The position numbers and the translations under genes were made by a program. Positions 8,282 to 16,568 of a stretch of DNA of 64,000 bases are shown here, piece by piece (position 1 is the stretch's first letter; the number at the start of each line of letters is the position of its first letter). The notes beneath the pieces were generated by a model, which had not been told where the DNA came from, ran no database searches, and saw nothing but the letters and a program-made list of their open reading frames with translations. Source of the DNA: Streptomyces cathayae (GTDB lineage Bacteria > Actinomycetota > Actinomycetes > Streptomycetales > Streptomycetaceae); NCBI RefSeq assembly GCF_029760955.1, contig NZ_CP121682.1:1984001-2048000 (forward strand), in the 5' to 3' direction.

Positions 8282-9556
8282 CTACTGCTGCTGCGCCAGG
8301 CGCTTGTTGAACTCGCCCTCGACCTGCTTGGCCGCCTCGGCCGGTGACTTGCCGTTCAGCACGGCGGTCATGTACGTCTTGATCGGGTTGGGCGCGTTCT
8401 CCACCGCGGCCCACTCCGGGATCAGCGGGGTGGTTCCGCCGACGGCGGCGGCGGGTGCGGCGGCCTCGGCGGGGGCGTTGCCCTCGAGGTTGCCCTGCAG
8501 CGACTCCTTGTTGGGGATGACGCCGTTGGCCTTGGCCAGGGCGCCCTCGAACGTGTCGGACAGAGTGAGCTTCAGGAACTCCTGGGCGAGCTCCTGCTTC
8601 TTGCTGCCCGCGGCGACGGCGAGGTTGGAGCCGCCGAGGAAGACGCCCTCGGGCTTGTCGGCCGCGGCACCGGGGATGGTGAAGTAGCCGATCTCCTTCT
8701 CGATCTTCGGGTTGGCCTCGATGGCGATGCCGGCTTCCCAGCCCATGCCGATGAAGGCGCCTACGTTGCCCTTGGCGAAGACCTGGCCCTGCTGCGGGGT
8801 GGCCTCGTCCTTGTCCTTGGGCGCCTTGGACAGCGACTGGAACTTCTTGTAGGTCTCCATGGCGGCGACGACCTTCGGATCGTCGAGGTTGGAGACGTGC
8901 TTGTCGCCGTCCTTCTTGACCAGTTCGCCGCCCTCGCCGATGACGAGCCCGACGAAGTGGTACCAGTTCTGGCCCGGCAGGTAGATCGGCTCCGCGTCGG
9001 TCTTGTCGCCGATCTTCTTGAGCGCGTCGTAGAACTCGTCACGGGTCTTGGGGGTGTCCTTCAGCCCCGCGTCCGCCCAGACCTTCTTGTTGTAGAGGAC
9101 GACGCGGTTGGCGAAGTACCACGGTGCCGCGTACTGCTTGCCTTCGTAGACGGACGACTCGTTGAGGGTCTCGGTCCAGTCGGCGCCGATCTCGGACTTG
9201 AGGTCGGTGAGGTCGGCGAGGCCGCCGGTCTTGGCGTAGGCCGGGGTCTGGGTGTTGCCGATCTCGAAGACGTCGGGCGGGTTCTCCTCGGACAGGGCGG
9301 TGGTCAGCTTCTGCTGGATGCCGTTCCACTGCTGGACCTCGAACGTGACCTTCGCCTTGGTCTTCGCCTCGAACTCCGTGGCCAGGTCCTTCTGCCAGTC
9401 GTCCGGCGAGGAGCCGTCCATCACCCACACAGTGAGCGTCTGGCCCTCGTACCCGTTGGCCCCGGTGCTCTTGCCGTCACCGTCGTCTCCCCCGCACGCG
9501 GCGACGGAGAACAACATGCCCGCGACCCCGATCGCGGCTATCAGCTTGCGCTTCAC
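8282..9556 (-). CDS. Sugar-binding lipoprotein of ABC importer (DasA-like)
   Basis: 424 residues. The N-terminus VKRKLIAAIGVAGMLFSVAACGG is a lipoprotein signal with a lipobox ending in Cys. The mature protein is a family-1 solute-binding protein; EIGNTQTPAYAKTGGLADLTD and WYFANRVVLYNKKVW are typical of DasA-like chitobiose binders. The GTG at 9556 has an AGGAGGGG site six bases upstream, so the longer frame to 9592 is not used. It is the first gene of the operon; three dre-like sites lie upstream, which implies repression by the divergent DasR-like protein until amino sugar phosphates are present. Confidence 0.9.
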   Translation of the reverse strand: MKRKLIAAIGVAGMLFSVAACGGDDGDGKSTGANGYEGQTLTVWVMDGSSPDDWQKDLATEFEAKTKAKVTFEVQQWNGIQQKLTTALSEENPPDVFEIGNTQTPAYAKTGGLADLTDLKSEIGADWTETLNESSVYEGKQYAAPWYFANRVVLYNKKVWADAGLKDTPKTRDEFYDALKKIGDKTDAEPIYLPGQNWYHFVGLVIGEGGELVKKDGDKHVSNLDDPKVVAAMETYKKFQSLSKAPKDKDEATPQQGQVFAKGNVGAFIGMGWEAGIAIEANPKIEKEIGYFTIPGAAADKPEGVFLGGSNLAVAAGSKKQELAQEFLKLTLSDTFEGALAKANGVIPNKESLQGNLEGNAPAEAAAPAAAVGGTTPLIPEWAAVENAPNPIKTYMTAVLNGKSPAEAAKQVEGEFNKRLAQQQ

Positions 9557-9654
9557 GCGCCACCCCTCCTCAGGAACGCCTTCCACACCCACGCCTTCGG
9601 CGGTGACCCTCGCAACGGCGCGACACTCGGCGGGCTGGGACCCGGCTTCCTCTA

Positions 9655-9670
9655 AATGGTTTAGACCAGC
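9655..9670. promoter_or_regulatory. dre-like site 1 (DasR box)
   Basis: The core TGGTTTAGACCA (9657-9668) differs from the DasR consensus TGGTCTAGACCA at one base. It lies about 100 bp upstream of the binding-protein start. Confidence 0.75.
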
Positions 9671-9680
9671 AGGGGGGAGC

Positions 9681-9694
9681 TTGGCCTAGACCTA
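9681..9694. promoter_or_regulatory. dre-like site 2, degenerate
   Basis: TTGGCCTAGACCTA contains the core TGGCCTAGACCT, two mismatches from the DasR consensus, 24-25 bp from site 1 (centre to centre). It may be a weaker co-operative site. Confidence 0.5.
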
Positions 9695-9800
9695 TGGCCC
9701 TGTCAAGGGTCGCGCCGTCAATCCCCCGGACCGCTTCCGGCACCCCCGCGCGGACCTGCGAGTCCTCCCGAACTCCCCTCAAACAGGGACGTGTCGAAGC

Positions 9801-9814
9801 TTGGACTAGACCAA
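9801..9814. promoter_or_regulatory. dre-like site 3 near the regulator gene
   Basis: TTGGACTAGACCAA contains a core with one mismatch from TGGTCTAGACCA. It is closer to the regulator gene and so suggests autoregulation. Confidence 0.7.
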
Positions 9815-9937
9815 AGAAGGGCGTGCGGTTATAACGGGACCGCCGAGTGTGCGGCGCCGAACCCGGCCGTCCGCCGACGTGCACCGCGGTCGGCGCCTGC
9901 CGCCCGCGCGCCGGACACCGCAGCCGGAAGGCAGGTC

Positions 9938-10729
9938 ATGAACACCGACCTCAGCAGCGCCCAGGCCGTCCCGGGAACACCGGACCGCACCGACCGCGTA
10001 CCGAAGTACTACCGCGTCAAGCAGCGGTTACTGCGGATGACCGAGGCGCGCGCGCCGGGGTCGCCGATGCCGCCCGAGCGCTTCCTCGCCCTCGAGTTCC
10101 GCACCTCCCGCACCACCGTGCGCAAGGCGCTGCAGGAGCTGGTGAGCGAGGGGCGGCTGGTCCGCATCCAGGGCAAGGGCACCTTCGTCGCCCGTCCGAA
10201 GATCTACCGGACGCTCCAACTGACCTCGTACACCGAGGACATGCGCAACCAGGGGCTCACCGCCGCCTCCCGGGTCCTGAACATCGACCACATCGCGGCC
10301 GACGAGGAGCTGGCGGCCCTGCTCGAGGTGGAACGGGGTGAGCGCGTCCTGCGCGTGGAGCGGCTGCGGCTGGCCGGGGGCGAGCCCATGGCGATCGAGG
10401 CGACCCATCTGTCCGCACGCCGCTTCCCCGGCCTGCGCCGGAACCTGGCCCGCCGCACCTCGCTCTACACGACGCTCGCCGAGGTGTACGGGGTGCGCCT
10501 GGCGGAGGCCGACGAGACCATCGAGACCTCGCCCGCCACACCGCGGGAGGCCGGTCTGCTCCACACCGACGTGGGCCTGCCGATGCTGCTGCTGTCCCGC
10601 CACTCCCGGGACGAGCGGGGGACACCGGTGGAGTGGGTGCGCGCGGTGTACCGCGGCTCGCGCTACCGGTTCACGGCGATCCTGACGCCGCCGACGCCGC
10701 CGACACCGCCGAAGCCTCCAGCACCGTGA
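9938..10729 (+). CDS. DasR-like GntR/HutC family regulator
   Basis: 263 residues. The N-terminal GntR winged helix (about 25-95) includes [32 protein letters not shown], and the C-terminal UTRA sensor domain includes [14 protein letters not shown] and [17 protein letters not shown]. These stretches closely follow DasR, the GlcNAc-6-phosphate/GlcN-6-phosphate sensor. As far as remembered, true DasR orthologues are almost identical across Streptomyces while this one is clearly diverged, so it may be a paralogue serving this locus. Start ATG 9938 has GGAAGG at 9926-9931. The C-terminus ends in a Pro/Thr run ([13 protein letters not shown]). Confidence 0.85.
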   Translation: MNTDLSSAQAVPGTPDRTDRVPKYYRVKQRLLRMTEARAPGSPMPPERFLALEFRTSRTTVRKALQELVSEGRLVRIQGKGTFVARPKIYRTLQLTSYTEDMRNQGLTAASRVLNIDHIAADEELAALLEVERGERVLRVERLRLAGGEPMAIEATHLSARRFPGLRRNLARRTSLYTTLAEVYGVRLAEADETIETSPATPREAGLLHTDVGLPMLLLSRHSRDERGTPVEWVRAVYRGSRYRFTAILTPPTPPTPPKPPAP

Positions 10730-10743
10730 GCCGGCCCGGTCGG

Positions 10744-10782
10744 GCCCGTGCGGCACAGTGGTCAGGACTGTGCCGCACGGGC
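10744..10782. terminator. Bidirectional terminator hairpin
   Basis: Perfect 16-bp stem (GCCCGTGCGGCACAGT with its complement) and a 7-base loop between the convergent dasR-like and tetR genes. Confidence 0.8.
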
Positions 10783-10813
10783 GGCTGGGGGGACCGGCCG
10801 GGCGTGGCGCCGA

Positions 10814-11371
10814 TCAAGGCTCCCGGCGGTCCGTCGTGGTGATGCGGGCGATCGCCTCGAGGGTCAGGGACCGCTCGTGCGGCTCCCGCGACAAGGCGCG
10901 ATGGAGCGTCAATCCTTCGATGAGGGCGTCGAGCTGGCGGGCGGTGTCCGGGTCGAAGTGCTTCTCGAGGTGGCTGCGGCTGCGGCGCATCCACTCATGG
11001 GTGAGCTCCCGGTAGGCAGGCCGGCGGGCGGCGAGCGAGTACAGCTCCTGGGTCAGCACCAGGTCGCGCGAGCTGCCCTCGGACAGGGCGTGGACGAGGT
11101 CGGCCACGGCCGTACGGGCCTCCTCCCGGCCGGCCGGCGCCGCGAGGTAGGTGTCGAACACGGCGACTATGTGGCCGGTGAATTCGCTGAACGCCTCCCG
11201 CAGCAACTCGTCGATCCCGCTGAAGTGGTACGTCATCGACCCCAGCGGCACCCCGGCCCGTTTGGCGATCTTGCGGTGGGAGACCGCCGCGAGCCCCTCC
11301 TCGGCGATGAGGTCGAGGGCGGCGGCGATGATGCGCGCGCGCCGCTGCGGGTCGGTGTGTCCGGTGGCCAT
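10814..11371 (-). CDS. TetR family regulator of the adjacent acetyltransferase/MFS genes
   Basis: 185 residues. The helix-turn-helix spans about 12-58 (LIAEEGLAAVSHRKIAKRAG, then MTYHFSGIDELL). The C-terminal domain is generic. It is the last gene of a minus-strand set (MFS, acetyltransferase, tetR) and follows the acetyltransferase by 12 bp, so it is probably co-transcribed. Two identical 20-bp copies of a palindrome upstream of the acetyltransferase and the MFS gene are its best candidate operators. Confidence 0.87.
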   Translation of the reverse strand: MATGHTDPQRRARIIAAALDLIAEEGLAAVSHRKIAKRAGVPLGSMTYHFSGIDELLREAFSEFTGHIVAVFDTYLAAPAGREEARTAVADLVHALSEGSSRDLVLTQELYSLAARRPAYRELTHEWMRRSRSHLEKHFDPDTARQLDALIEGLTLHRALSREPHERSLTLEAIARITTTDRREP

Positions 11372-11383
11372 GGGCGTCGCGCC

Positions 11384-11965
11384 TCAGAGGGTCCGGACCG
11401 GACGGGCGGGGCTGCCGACGGCGACCACGTTCGGCGGCACGTCCTTGGTGACGACCGAACCGGCCCCGATCACGGAGTTGTCCCCGATGCTCACGCCGGG
11501 CAGGACGATCGCTCCCCCGCCGATCCAGACGTTGTCGCCGATGGTGATCGGCTGCGCGGCCTCCAGCTTGTCGCGCCGGGGCTGCGGTTCCAGGGGGTGC
11601 GTGGGGGTGAGGAGCTGGACGCCGGGGCCGATCTGGCAGTCCTCGCCGATGACGATGGCGGCGACGTCCAGCGCGGTCAGGTTGTAGTTGACGAAGGTGC
11701 GCGCCCCGATGGTGATGTTGCTGCCGTAGTCGACGTACAGGGGTGGACGCACATGCGCCTGTTCGCCCACCGCGCCGAGCAGTTCGGCGAGGATCGCTCC
11801 CGCCGCCTCGGCGTCCTCGGTGTAGGCCGCCTGGTAGCGGGCGGCCAGGCGTACCGCCTGCTGCTGCCGGCGGGCGATCTCGGGATCGTCGGCGATGTAG
11901 AGGTCGCCCGCCTGCATCCGTTCCAGGTGGGTACGGGGGTCCTGCGCGAAGTGGTCCGTCGCCAT
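11384..11965 (-). CDS. Sugar O-acetyltransferase (maltose/galactoside acetyltransferase type, LbH fold)
   Basis: 193 residues. The C-terminal half is a left-handed beta-helix of hexapeptide repeats (ITIGARTFVNYNL, ITIGDNVWIGGGAIVLPGVSIGDNSVIGAGSVVTKDVPPN), with the catalytic-type His in LLTPTHPLEP; the N-terminal part is the Maa/LacA helical region. Family knowledge: acetyl-CoA dependent O-acetylation of a sugar. The start is ATG 11965, just downstream of the palindrome at 11986-12003, which would block transcription when bound. Confidence 0.85.
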   Translation of the reverse strand: MATDHFAQDPRTHLERMQAGDLYIADDPEIARRQQQAVRLAARYQAAYTEDAEAAGAILAELLGAVGEQAHVRPPLYVDYGSNITIGARTFVNYNLTALDVAAIVIGEDCQIGPGVQLLTPTHPLEPQPRRDKLEAAQPITIGDNVWIGGGAIVLPGVSIGDNSVIGAGSVVTKDVPPNVVAVGSPARPVRTL

Positions 11966-11985
11966 GGGAACGACCGTACACCCAG

Positions 11986-12003
11986 AGCGTACGAACGTAC
12001 ACT
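11986..12003. promoter_or_regulatory. Candidate TetR operator, copy 1
   Basis: Near-palindrome AGCGTACGAACGTACACT (outer pattern AG-n-GTACG-nn-CGTAC-n-CT), 20 bp upstream of the acetyltransferase start. The 20-bp sequence 11985-12004 is repeated exactly at 13261-13280. Confidence 0.65.
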
Positions 12004-12017
12004 CCCCGCGCCGGGGA

Positions 12018-13241
12018 CTACCGCTTGACGCTGACGGTCCGCAGCACCCCCGCGCACACCACCACGAGCACACCCGCGAGGGGCACCACCATCAGCCCCA
12101 GCCGAAGGCCGGCCTCGTCGGCGACGAGCCCGACGACCGGCGGGGAGAGCAGGAAGCCCAGCCGCATCAGCCAGGAGACGATCGTGAGCCCCGATCCGGG
12201 CTTGAGGCCGGGCAGTTCGTCGGCCTCGAGCATGGCCGCGGGCACCAGCGTCGCCACGCCGAACCCGGCCGCGGCGAAGCCGAGGATCGTTCCGGGCACC
12301 GTGGGCACGGCCAGCGCCAGCCCCATGCCGACCGCGGCGATCAGGCCGCCGGCGCGGGCCACCGCGCGCTGGCCGAACCGGTCGACGAGCCGGTCGCCGA
12401 GGATCCGGCCGACGAACTGGGCGCCCACCAGGGCGATGAAGCCGGTTGCCGCCAGCGCCGCCGAGGCGTTCAGCGAGTCGGAGAGGTAGAGCGCGGCCCA
12501 GGAGTTGCCCGCGTCCTCGACGAGCGTGCCGGCCGTCGCGATCAGGACGAGCGCGATCATCACGTAGCGGACGCGTGCGGCCACGGCCGGACGCCCGTTT
12601 CGCCGCGGCGCCCCGCTCCCGGCACCCTTCTCGTCCGCGTCCTCGACCGGCTCGGTGTCGGGCCCGGGCAGGGCGAACCGCAGGGCGACACAGGCGGCGA
12701 GACCGAAGAGCACCCCCGAGATCGCCAGGTGCGCCCCGCGCGAGAGACCGAGCGCTATGGCGGCGGCGGCCATGGAGCCGCCGGTGACGGCGCCGATGGA
12801 CCAGATGGCGTGGAAGGAGTTGATGATGGAACGCCCGTAACGGCGCTGCACCCGCAGGCCGTGGGCGTTCTGCGCGACATCGGTGATCGCGTCCATCGCT
12901 CCGGCCAGGAACAGCGCTCCCGCGAACAGCACCACCGAGTGCGCCATGCCCGCGACGAGGATCCCCGCCCCGGTCAGCAGGGTGCTCACCACCGCCACCC
13001 GCGCCGACCCCAGGCGGCGGATGAGGACCCCCGCCGCCATACCGGCGACGATGGCCCCCGTCGGGAACGCCGCGACGGCCAGCCCGTAGGCGGCGTTGCC
13101 GATGCCGAGATCCGCCTTGATCTGCGGATAGCGGGGCAGAAGGTTCGCGAACAGGGCCCCGTTGGTGAAGAAGAGGACGGCAACGGCCGCGCGAGCCTGC
13201 CGCTCGGCCAGTGCGGGCCGGCGCAGTACGTCAGTGGTCAT
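12018..13241 (-). CDS. MFS transporter (12-helix)
   Basis: 407 residues, 12 hydrophobic segments with a central charged loop (PVEDADEKGAGSGAPRR). FFTNGALFANLLPRYPQIKADLG and the loop RRLGSARV are typical of the FucP/YbjJ-like branch of the major facilitator family. The start is ATG 13241, with an operator copy only 20 bp upstream, suggesting a very short or absent leader. Probable role is efflux or exchange of a compound sensed by the linked TetR; the substrate is unknown. Confidence 0.85.
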   Translation of the reverse strand: MTTDVLRRPALAERQARAAVAVLFFTNGALFANLLPRYPQIKADLGIGNAAYGLAVAAFPTGAIVAGMAAGVLIRRLGSARVAVVSTLLTGAGILVAGMAHSVVLFAGALFLAGAMDAITDVAQNAHGLRVQRRYGRSIINSFHAIWSIGAVTGGSMAAAAIALGLSRGAHLAISGVLFGLAACVALRFALPGPDTEPVEDADEKGAGSGAPRRNGRPAVAARVRYVMIALVLIATAGTLVEDAGNSWAALYLSDSLNASAALAATGFIALVGAQFVGRILGDRLVDRFGQRAVARAGGLIAAVGMGLALAVPTVPGTILGFAAAGFGVATLVPAAMLEADELPGLKPGSGLTIVSWLMRLGFLLSPPVVGLVADEAGLRLGLMVVPLAGVLVVVCAGVLRTVSVKR

Positions 13242-13261
13242 GCGCCCGACCTTATCCGCGG

Positions 13262-13279
13262 AGCGTACGAACGTACACT
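13262..13279. promoter_or_regulatory. Candidate TetR operator, copy 2
   Basis: Same 18-bp near-palindrome as at 11986-12003 (20 bp identical), 20 bp upstream of the MFS start. Two perfect copies at equal spacing from two start codons are unlikely by chance. Confidence 0.65.
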
Positions 13280-13312
13280 CCTTTCGGGCGACCCTGTCCG
13301 AAAACACGAGCC

Positions 13313-13344
13313 CTCGGGTGCCGAGCCGATGCCCGGCACCCGAG
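13313..13344 (-). terminator. Terminator of the pectate lyase gene
   Basis: Perfect 11-bp stem (CTCGGGTGCCG with its complement), 10-base loop, 34 bp beyond the pectate lyase stop. On the minus strand it is followed shortly by a TGTTTT run, so it resembles an intrinsic terminator. Confidence 0.75.
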
Positions 13345-13378
13345 GGGGGTGGGACGGCGACTCGCCCGTCCCTGTCCG

Positions 13379-14917
13379 TTATCCGCCGTAGGTCTCGAAC
13401 TCGGCGATCCGCGGCGTGCCGCTCGCGCCGGTGACCTCGAAGGTGATCTTGCGCAGCGAGGTCCGCGCGAAGGAGACGGCGCCCGCACTGCTGCCGGAGG
13501 CCAGGACGGCACCGGTGTCGTGGTTGAGGAGCCGCCAGGACCGGACGGTGCCCTCGGAGCCCGACGCCTCCCGGATGTTGACCTTCGACACCGTGGCGTC
13601 GGACGACCACTTGACCGAGACGGAACCGGTCGAGCCGCTCGGCGACCAGTAGGTGCCGAGGTTGCCGTCGATCACGTTGCCGTAGCTCGTCCCGCCGGCC
13701 TTGCTGGAGCCGTCAGCACCGGCACCGAGGCTGAGGTTGGTCCCGGTGGGGGGGTCGGTCGGGTCCGTCGGGTCGGTGGGGTCCGTGGGGTCGGTCGGGG
13801 TGGGGTTCTGCGGCGTGCAGTTGCCGTCCGACACCTTCAGGCCCTTGTTGGCGCCCGCCGTCCGGTTCACCACGTCCGGTACGCAGTTGGCGGCGTCGAG
13901 CTTGTAGGAGTAGGGGATGGAGACCGAGGTGTTGGAGGTCGGGTTGGGGCCGGCGGGCTGGTTGTCGCCGCTGCGGGAGGACCAGGTCACGTTGTCGAAG
14001 ATGTTGCCGCTGACCTGCCAGTAGCCGGCTTCGCTGGTGTAGAAGGTGCCGAGGACGTCCTTGGAGTCCTCGAAGTAGTTGTTGTCCACCTTGGCGCGCG
14101 CCCCGGCCCGGGAGTTGATGCCGGAGTCGTTGAGGCGCTTGTAGTGGTTGTTGTACATGTGGGCGATGCCGCCGCGCAGCAGCGGTGCACGGGAGTCGAT
14201 GTTCTCGTACAGGTTGTGGTGGAACGTGATGTTGCCGTTGGAGCGGTCGCTCTCGCTGGATCCGATGAGGCCGCCGCGGCCGGAGTTGCGCAGGGTGCTG
14301 TACGACAGGGTCACGTACTGGGTGTTGTCCTTCATGTCGAAGAGGCCGTCGTAGCCCTCCGACTCCCCGCCGGACGCCTCCAGGGTGACGTGGTCGACCC
14401 AGACGTTGCGGACGTCGGTCTCCATGCCGATGGCGTCGCCGCCGTTGGAGGTGGGCGAGCCGGACTTCTTGACGTTCCGGACGGTCACGTTCTGGATGAT
14501 GATGTTGCGGGCCTCCCGGATGTGGATGCCCAACTGGTCGAAGACGGCACCGCTGCCGACCCCGACGATCGTGACGTTGCTGATCTGCTTGAGCTCGATC
14601 ACACCGGCGGCGGTGTTGCAGCTGCTGCCCGACACCTTGCTGGTGTTGCCGTGATTGATGGTGCCCTGGACCTCGATGATGATCGGGGTGCTGCTGCTGG
14701 CACGGTTGCACAGGGCGGTGTGGATCGCGGTGCCCGTGGTGGCCCGGACCGTCTGCCCGCCCGCGCCGCCGGTGGTCCCGCCGTTCTGGGTCGCGTAGCC
14801 GGTGGCACTGCCGGTCGCGGCCGACGCCGAGGGCATCGCCACCACCAGTCCGGTCGCGGCCGCGAGGGCCGCCGTGGCCAGCGTCGCGTGGAACCGCAGT
14901 GCTGCTGATCTCTTCAT
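13379..14917 (-). CDS. Secreted pectate lyase (PL1 family) with C-terminal discoidin-like carbohydrate-binding module
   Basis: 512 residues. A Sec signal peptide (about 1-34, ending MPSASAA) precedes a parallel beta-helix PL1 catalytic domain (about 40-350) with the typical NVWVDHVTLE and ITFHHNLYENIDSRAP stretches, the latter carrying the catalytic Arg region. A Thr-Asp-Pro linker of repeated PTD units follows (about 373-391), then a module of about 120 residues resembling F5/8-type or CBM-type binding domains (LSLGAGADGSSKAGG, NVIDGNLGTYWSP). It would cleave polygalacturonate by beta-elimination outside the cell. Start ATG 14917 has AGGGAGA six bases upstream. A LacI-type palindrome lies upstream. 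Confidence 0.9.
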   Translation of the reverse strand: MKRSAALRFHATLATAALAAATGLVVAMPSASAATGSATGYATQNGGTTGGAGGQTVRATTGTAIHTALCNRASSSTPIIIEVQGTINHGNTSKVSGSSCNTAAGVIELKQISNVTIVGVGSGAVFDQLGIHIREARNIIIQNVTVRNVKKSGSPTSNGGDAIGMETDVRNVWVDHVTLEASGGESEGYDGLFDMKDNTQYVTLSYSTLRNSGRGGLIGSSESDRSNGNITFHHNLYENIDSRAPLLRGGIAHMYNNHYKRLNDSGINSRAGARAKVDNNYFEDSKDVLGTFYTSEAGYWQVSGNIFDNVTWSSRSGDNQPAGPNPTSNTSVSIPYSYKLDAANCVPDVVNRTAGANKGLKVSDGNCTPQNPTPTDPTDPTDPTDPTDPPTGTNLSLGAGADGSSKAGGTSYGNVIDGNLGTYWSPSGSTGSVSVKWSSDATVSKVNIREASGSEGTVRSWRLLNHDTGAVLASGSSAGAVSFARTSLRKITFEVTGASGTPRIAEFETYGG

Positions 14918-14989
14918 GCGGGCTCTCCCTGTTCACTTAACGTCATGGGCATGTCATGCAGAGTGCCGTCGAACGCCGTCGACTCGATG

Positions 14990-15001
14990 GAAAGCGCTTT
15001 C
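14990..15001. promoter_or_regulatory. LacI-type operator upstream of pectate lyase
   Basis: Perfect 12-bp palindrome GAAAGCGCTTTC with a central CpG, about 75 bp upstream of the pectate lyase start. Such sites are typical of LacI/GalR-family repressors that control polysaccharide-degrading genes in Streptomyces. No LacI gene is nearby, so the regulator would be encoded elsewhere. Confidence 0.55.
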
Positions 15002-15216
15002 TCGCCGCGAGAATAGGGTGCCCCCGTCCGGACTGACAAGGCTCCGGACGTCATGAGTCCGCCCTTTCGTATCTCATACACCAGCTGCCGTTCACCTCCC
15101 GCCGGAAGCCGCACATGCAGCCCCGACACAGAGCTTCAGCAGCTGATGCGCACCGACAAGGGGTTCCACCCTCGCAGCTGCGGCAGCATGACCAGCGGAC
15201 GCGCTCCCCTGGACCG

Positions 15217-15272
15217 GTCCGTGATCCGTGATCCGTGATCCGTGCTCCGCGATCCGTGCTCCGTGCTCCGTG
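15217..15272 (+). repeat. Heptamer tandem repeat, 8 units
   Basis: Eight consecutive 7-bp units, consensus (A/C)TCCGTG; the variants are GTCCGTG at the start and CTCCGCG in unit 5. It is non-coding and probably arose by slippage. Confidence 0.85.
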
Positions 15273-15616
15273 AGAAGCAAGCAGCGGGCAGGGGGAGAAG
15301 CCCTGTGCCGATCCGTACCGGCGAGCCCCGGCCCCACCCGGCCGGCAAGGGTCCCACCGGCCGACGCCACCGGCTCCGGTCCTTCACGAGAGGTGGCGCG
15401 CCCTGGAGACCGAGGTGCGGTCCGGCGCACGGTCCGGTGCGCCGCCCGGGTGAAAGCGGCGGGCGAAGGGGGCGGTGAAAGCGGTGGACGGCGCGGGAAT
15501 GGCGCATTACTCCATGGGAGGGAATTCCGGCGCCGCACAGGCGGGACGCACGAGGCGGCCATAGGCTTCCGGTAATGGGGAGGGCAAGACTGCGCCATTC
15601 CAGCCGAGGAGACCCG

Positions 15617-16504
15617 ATGGCTGAACGCATTGTCCATCGACGTGGTTACCGAAAGGGCCTCGCCGGTGAGATGCTCGCAGAATTCATGGGGACATTCGTC
15701 CTTATTCTACTGGGCGTCGGATCGGTGGCCGTCGCCGTCGTCGGCCTGCCCGGATCAGGTCGGCAGACGGCGGACTTCGGCCCCGCCAACTGGCTCATCA
15801 TCTCGTGGGGCTGGGGTCTCGCCGTGGTGTTCGGCGTCTATGTGGCCGGCGGTATCAGCGGCGCCCACATCAATCCCGCGGTGACTCTGAGCTTCGCCGT
15901 ACGAAGGGATTTCCCCTGGCGGAAGGTCCTGCCCTACTGGCTGGCACAGGTCGTGGGGGCGTTCGTCGCCGCCGCGCTCGTCTACGCGTCCTACCGGTGG
16001 GCGATCGACGCGGCCAACACCAAGGCGGGTGTCCCGCGGGACCAGTCACTGGCGACATACTCGATCTTCGCCACATTCCCCGCTGAATACTTCGGGGGTT
16101 CCTGGTGGGGCCCCTTGCTCGACCAAATCATCGGCACCGGGATTCTGCTGCTGCTGATCTGTGCACTCATCGACACCCGCAATATGGCTCCGATGTCCAA
16201 TCTGGGCCCTTTCCTCATCGGTCTGGTGGTCGTCGCGATCGGTCTGACGTTCGGCACCAACGCCGGCTATGCGATCAATCCCGCCCGAGATTTCGGCCCC
16301 CGGCTGTTCACTTTCTTCGAAGGCTGGGGCTCCATCGCCCTACCAGGAACCTTCCAATGGTTCAGCGGTTATTGGTGGATCCCCATTGTCGGCCCCCTCA
16401 TCGGCGGCGTCCTCGGAACCCTCGCGTACGACCTGATCATCAGCCCGGTGCTCAAGGCCAGACTCGAGGACGCCGAAGAGGGTCCGGCCACCGAGCAGCC
16501 CTAG
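15617..16504 (+). CDS. glpF: Glycerol uptake facilitator (aquaglyceroporin)
   Basis: 295 residues with six membrane helices and both pore half-helix motifs: [11 protein letters not shown] (first NPA) and [12 protein letters not shown] (second NPA; the Asp after NPAR is typical of glycerol facilitators rather than water channels). It lets glycerol diffuse into the cell, where the adjacent GlpK traps it. Start ATG 15617 has a GAGGAGA site. It is followed 64 bp later by glpK. No GylR gene is present in front, unlike the best-known Streptomyces gyl operon. Confidence 0.93.
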   Translation: MAERIVHRRGYRKGLAGEMLAEFMGTFVLILLGVGSVAVAVVGLPGSGRQTADFGPANWLIISWGWGLAVVFGVYVAGGISGAHINPAVTLSFAVRRDFPWRKVLPYWLAQVVGAFVAAALVYASYRWAIDAANTKAGVPRDQSLATYSIFATFPAEYFGGSWWGPLLDQIIGTGILLLLICALIDTRNMAPMSNLGPFLIGLVVVAIGLTFGTNAGYAINPARDFGPRLFTFFEGWGSIALPGTFQWFSGYWWIPIVGPLIGGVLGTLAYDLIISPVLKARLEDAEEGPATEQP

Positions 16505-16568
16505 GGCCCGGCCGCAGGCGGACCCGCTCGCACAGATTCCCGCACGACCACGAGAAGAGGTGGCCGCG

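Larger units (their letters stand above)
14918..15616. other. Intergenic region between pectate lyase and glpF
   Basis: About 700 bp without a convincing gene. It holds the LacI-type palindrome, an 8-unit heptamer repeat (15217-15272), and an 11-bp inverted pair GGAATGGCGCA (15496-15506) and TGCGCCATTCC (15591-15601) just before glpF. Short open frames here have no ribosome sites and no recognisable products. Confidence 0.6.

Noticed and set aside
15217..15272. Heptamer array considered as CRISPR
   Set aside because: Units are contiguous and 7 bp with no spacers; no cas genes.
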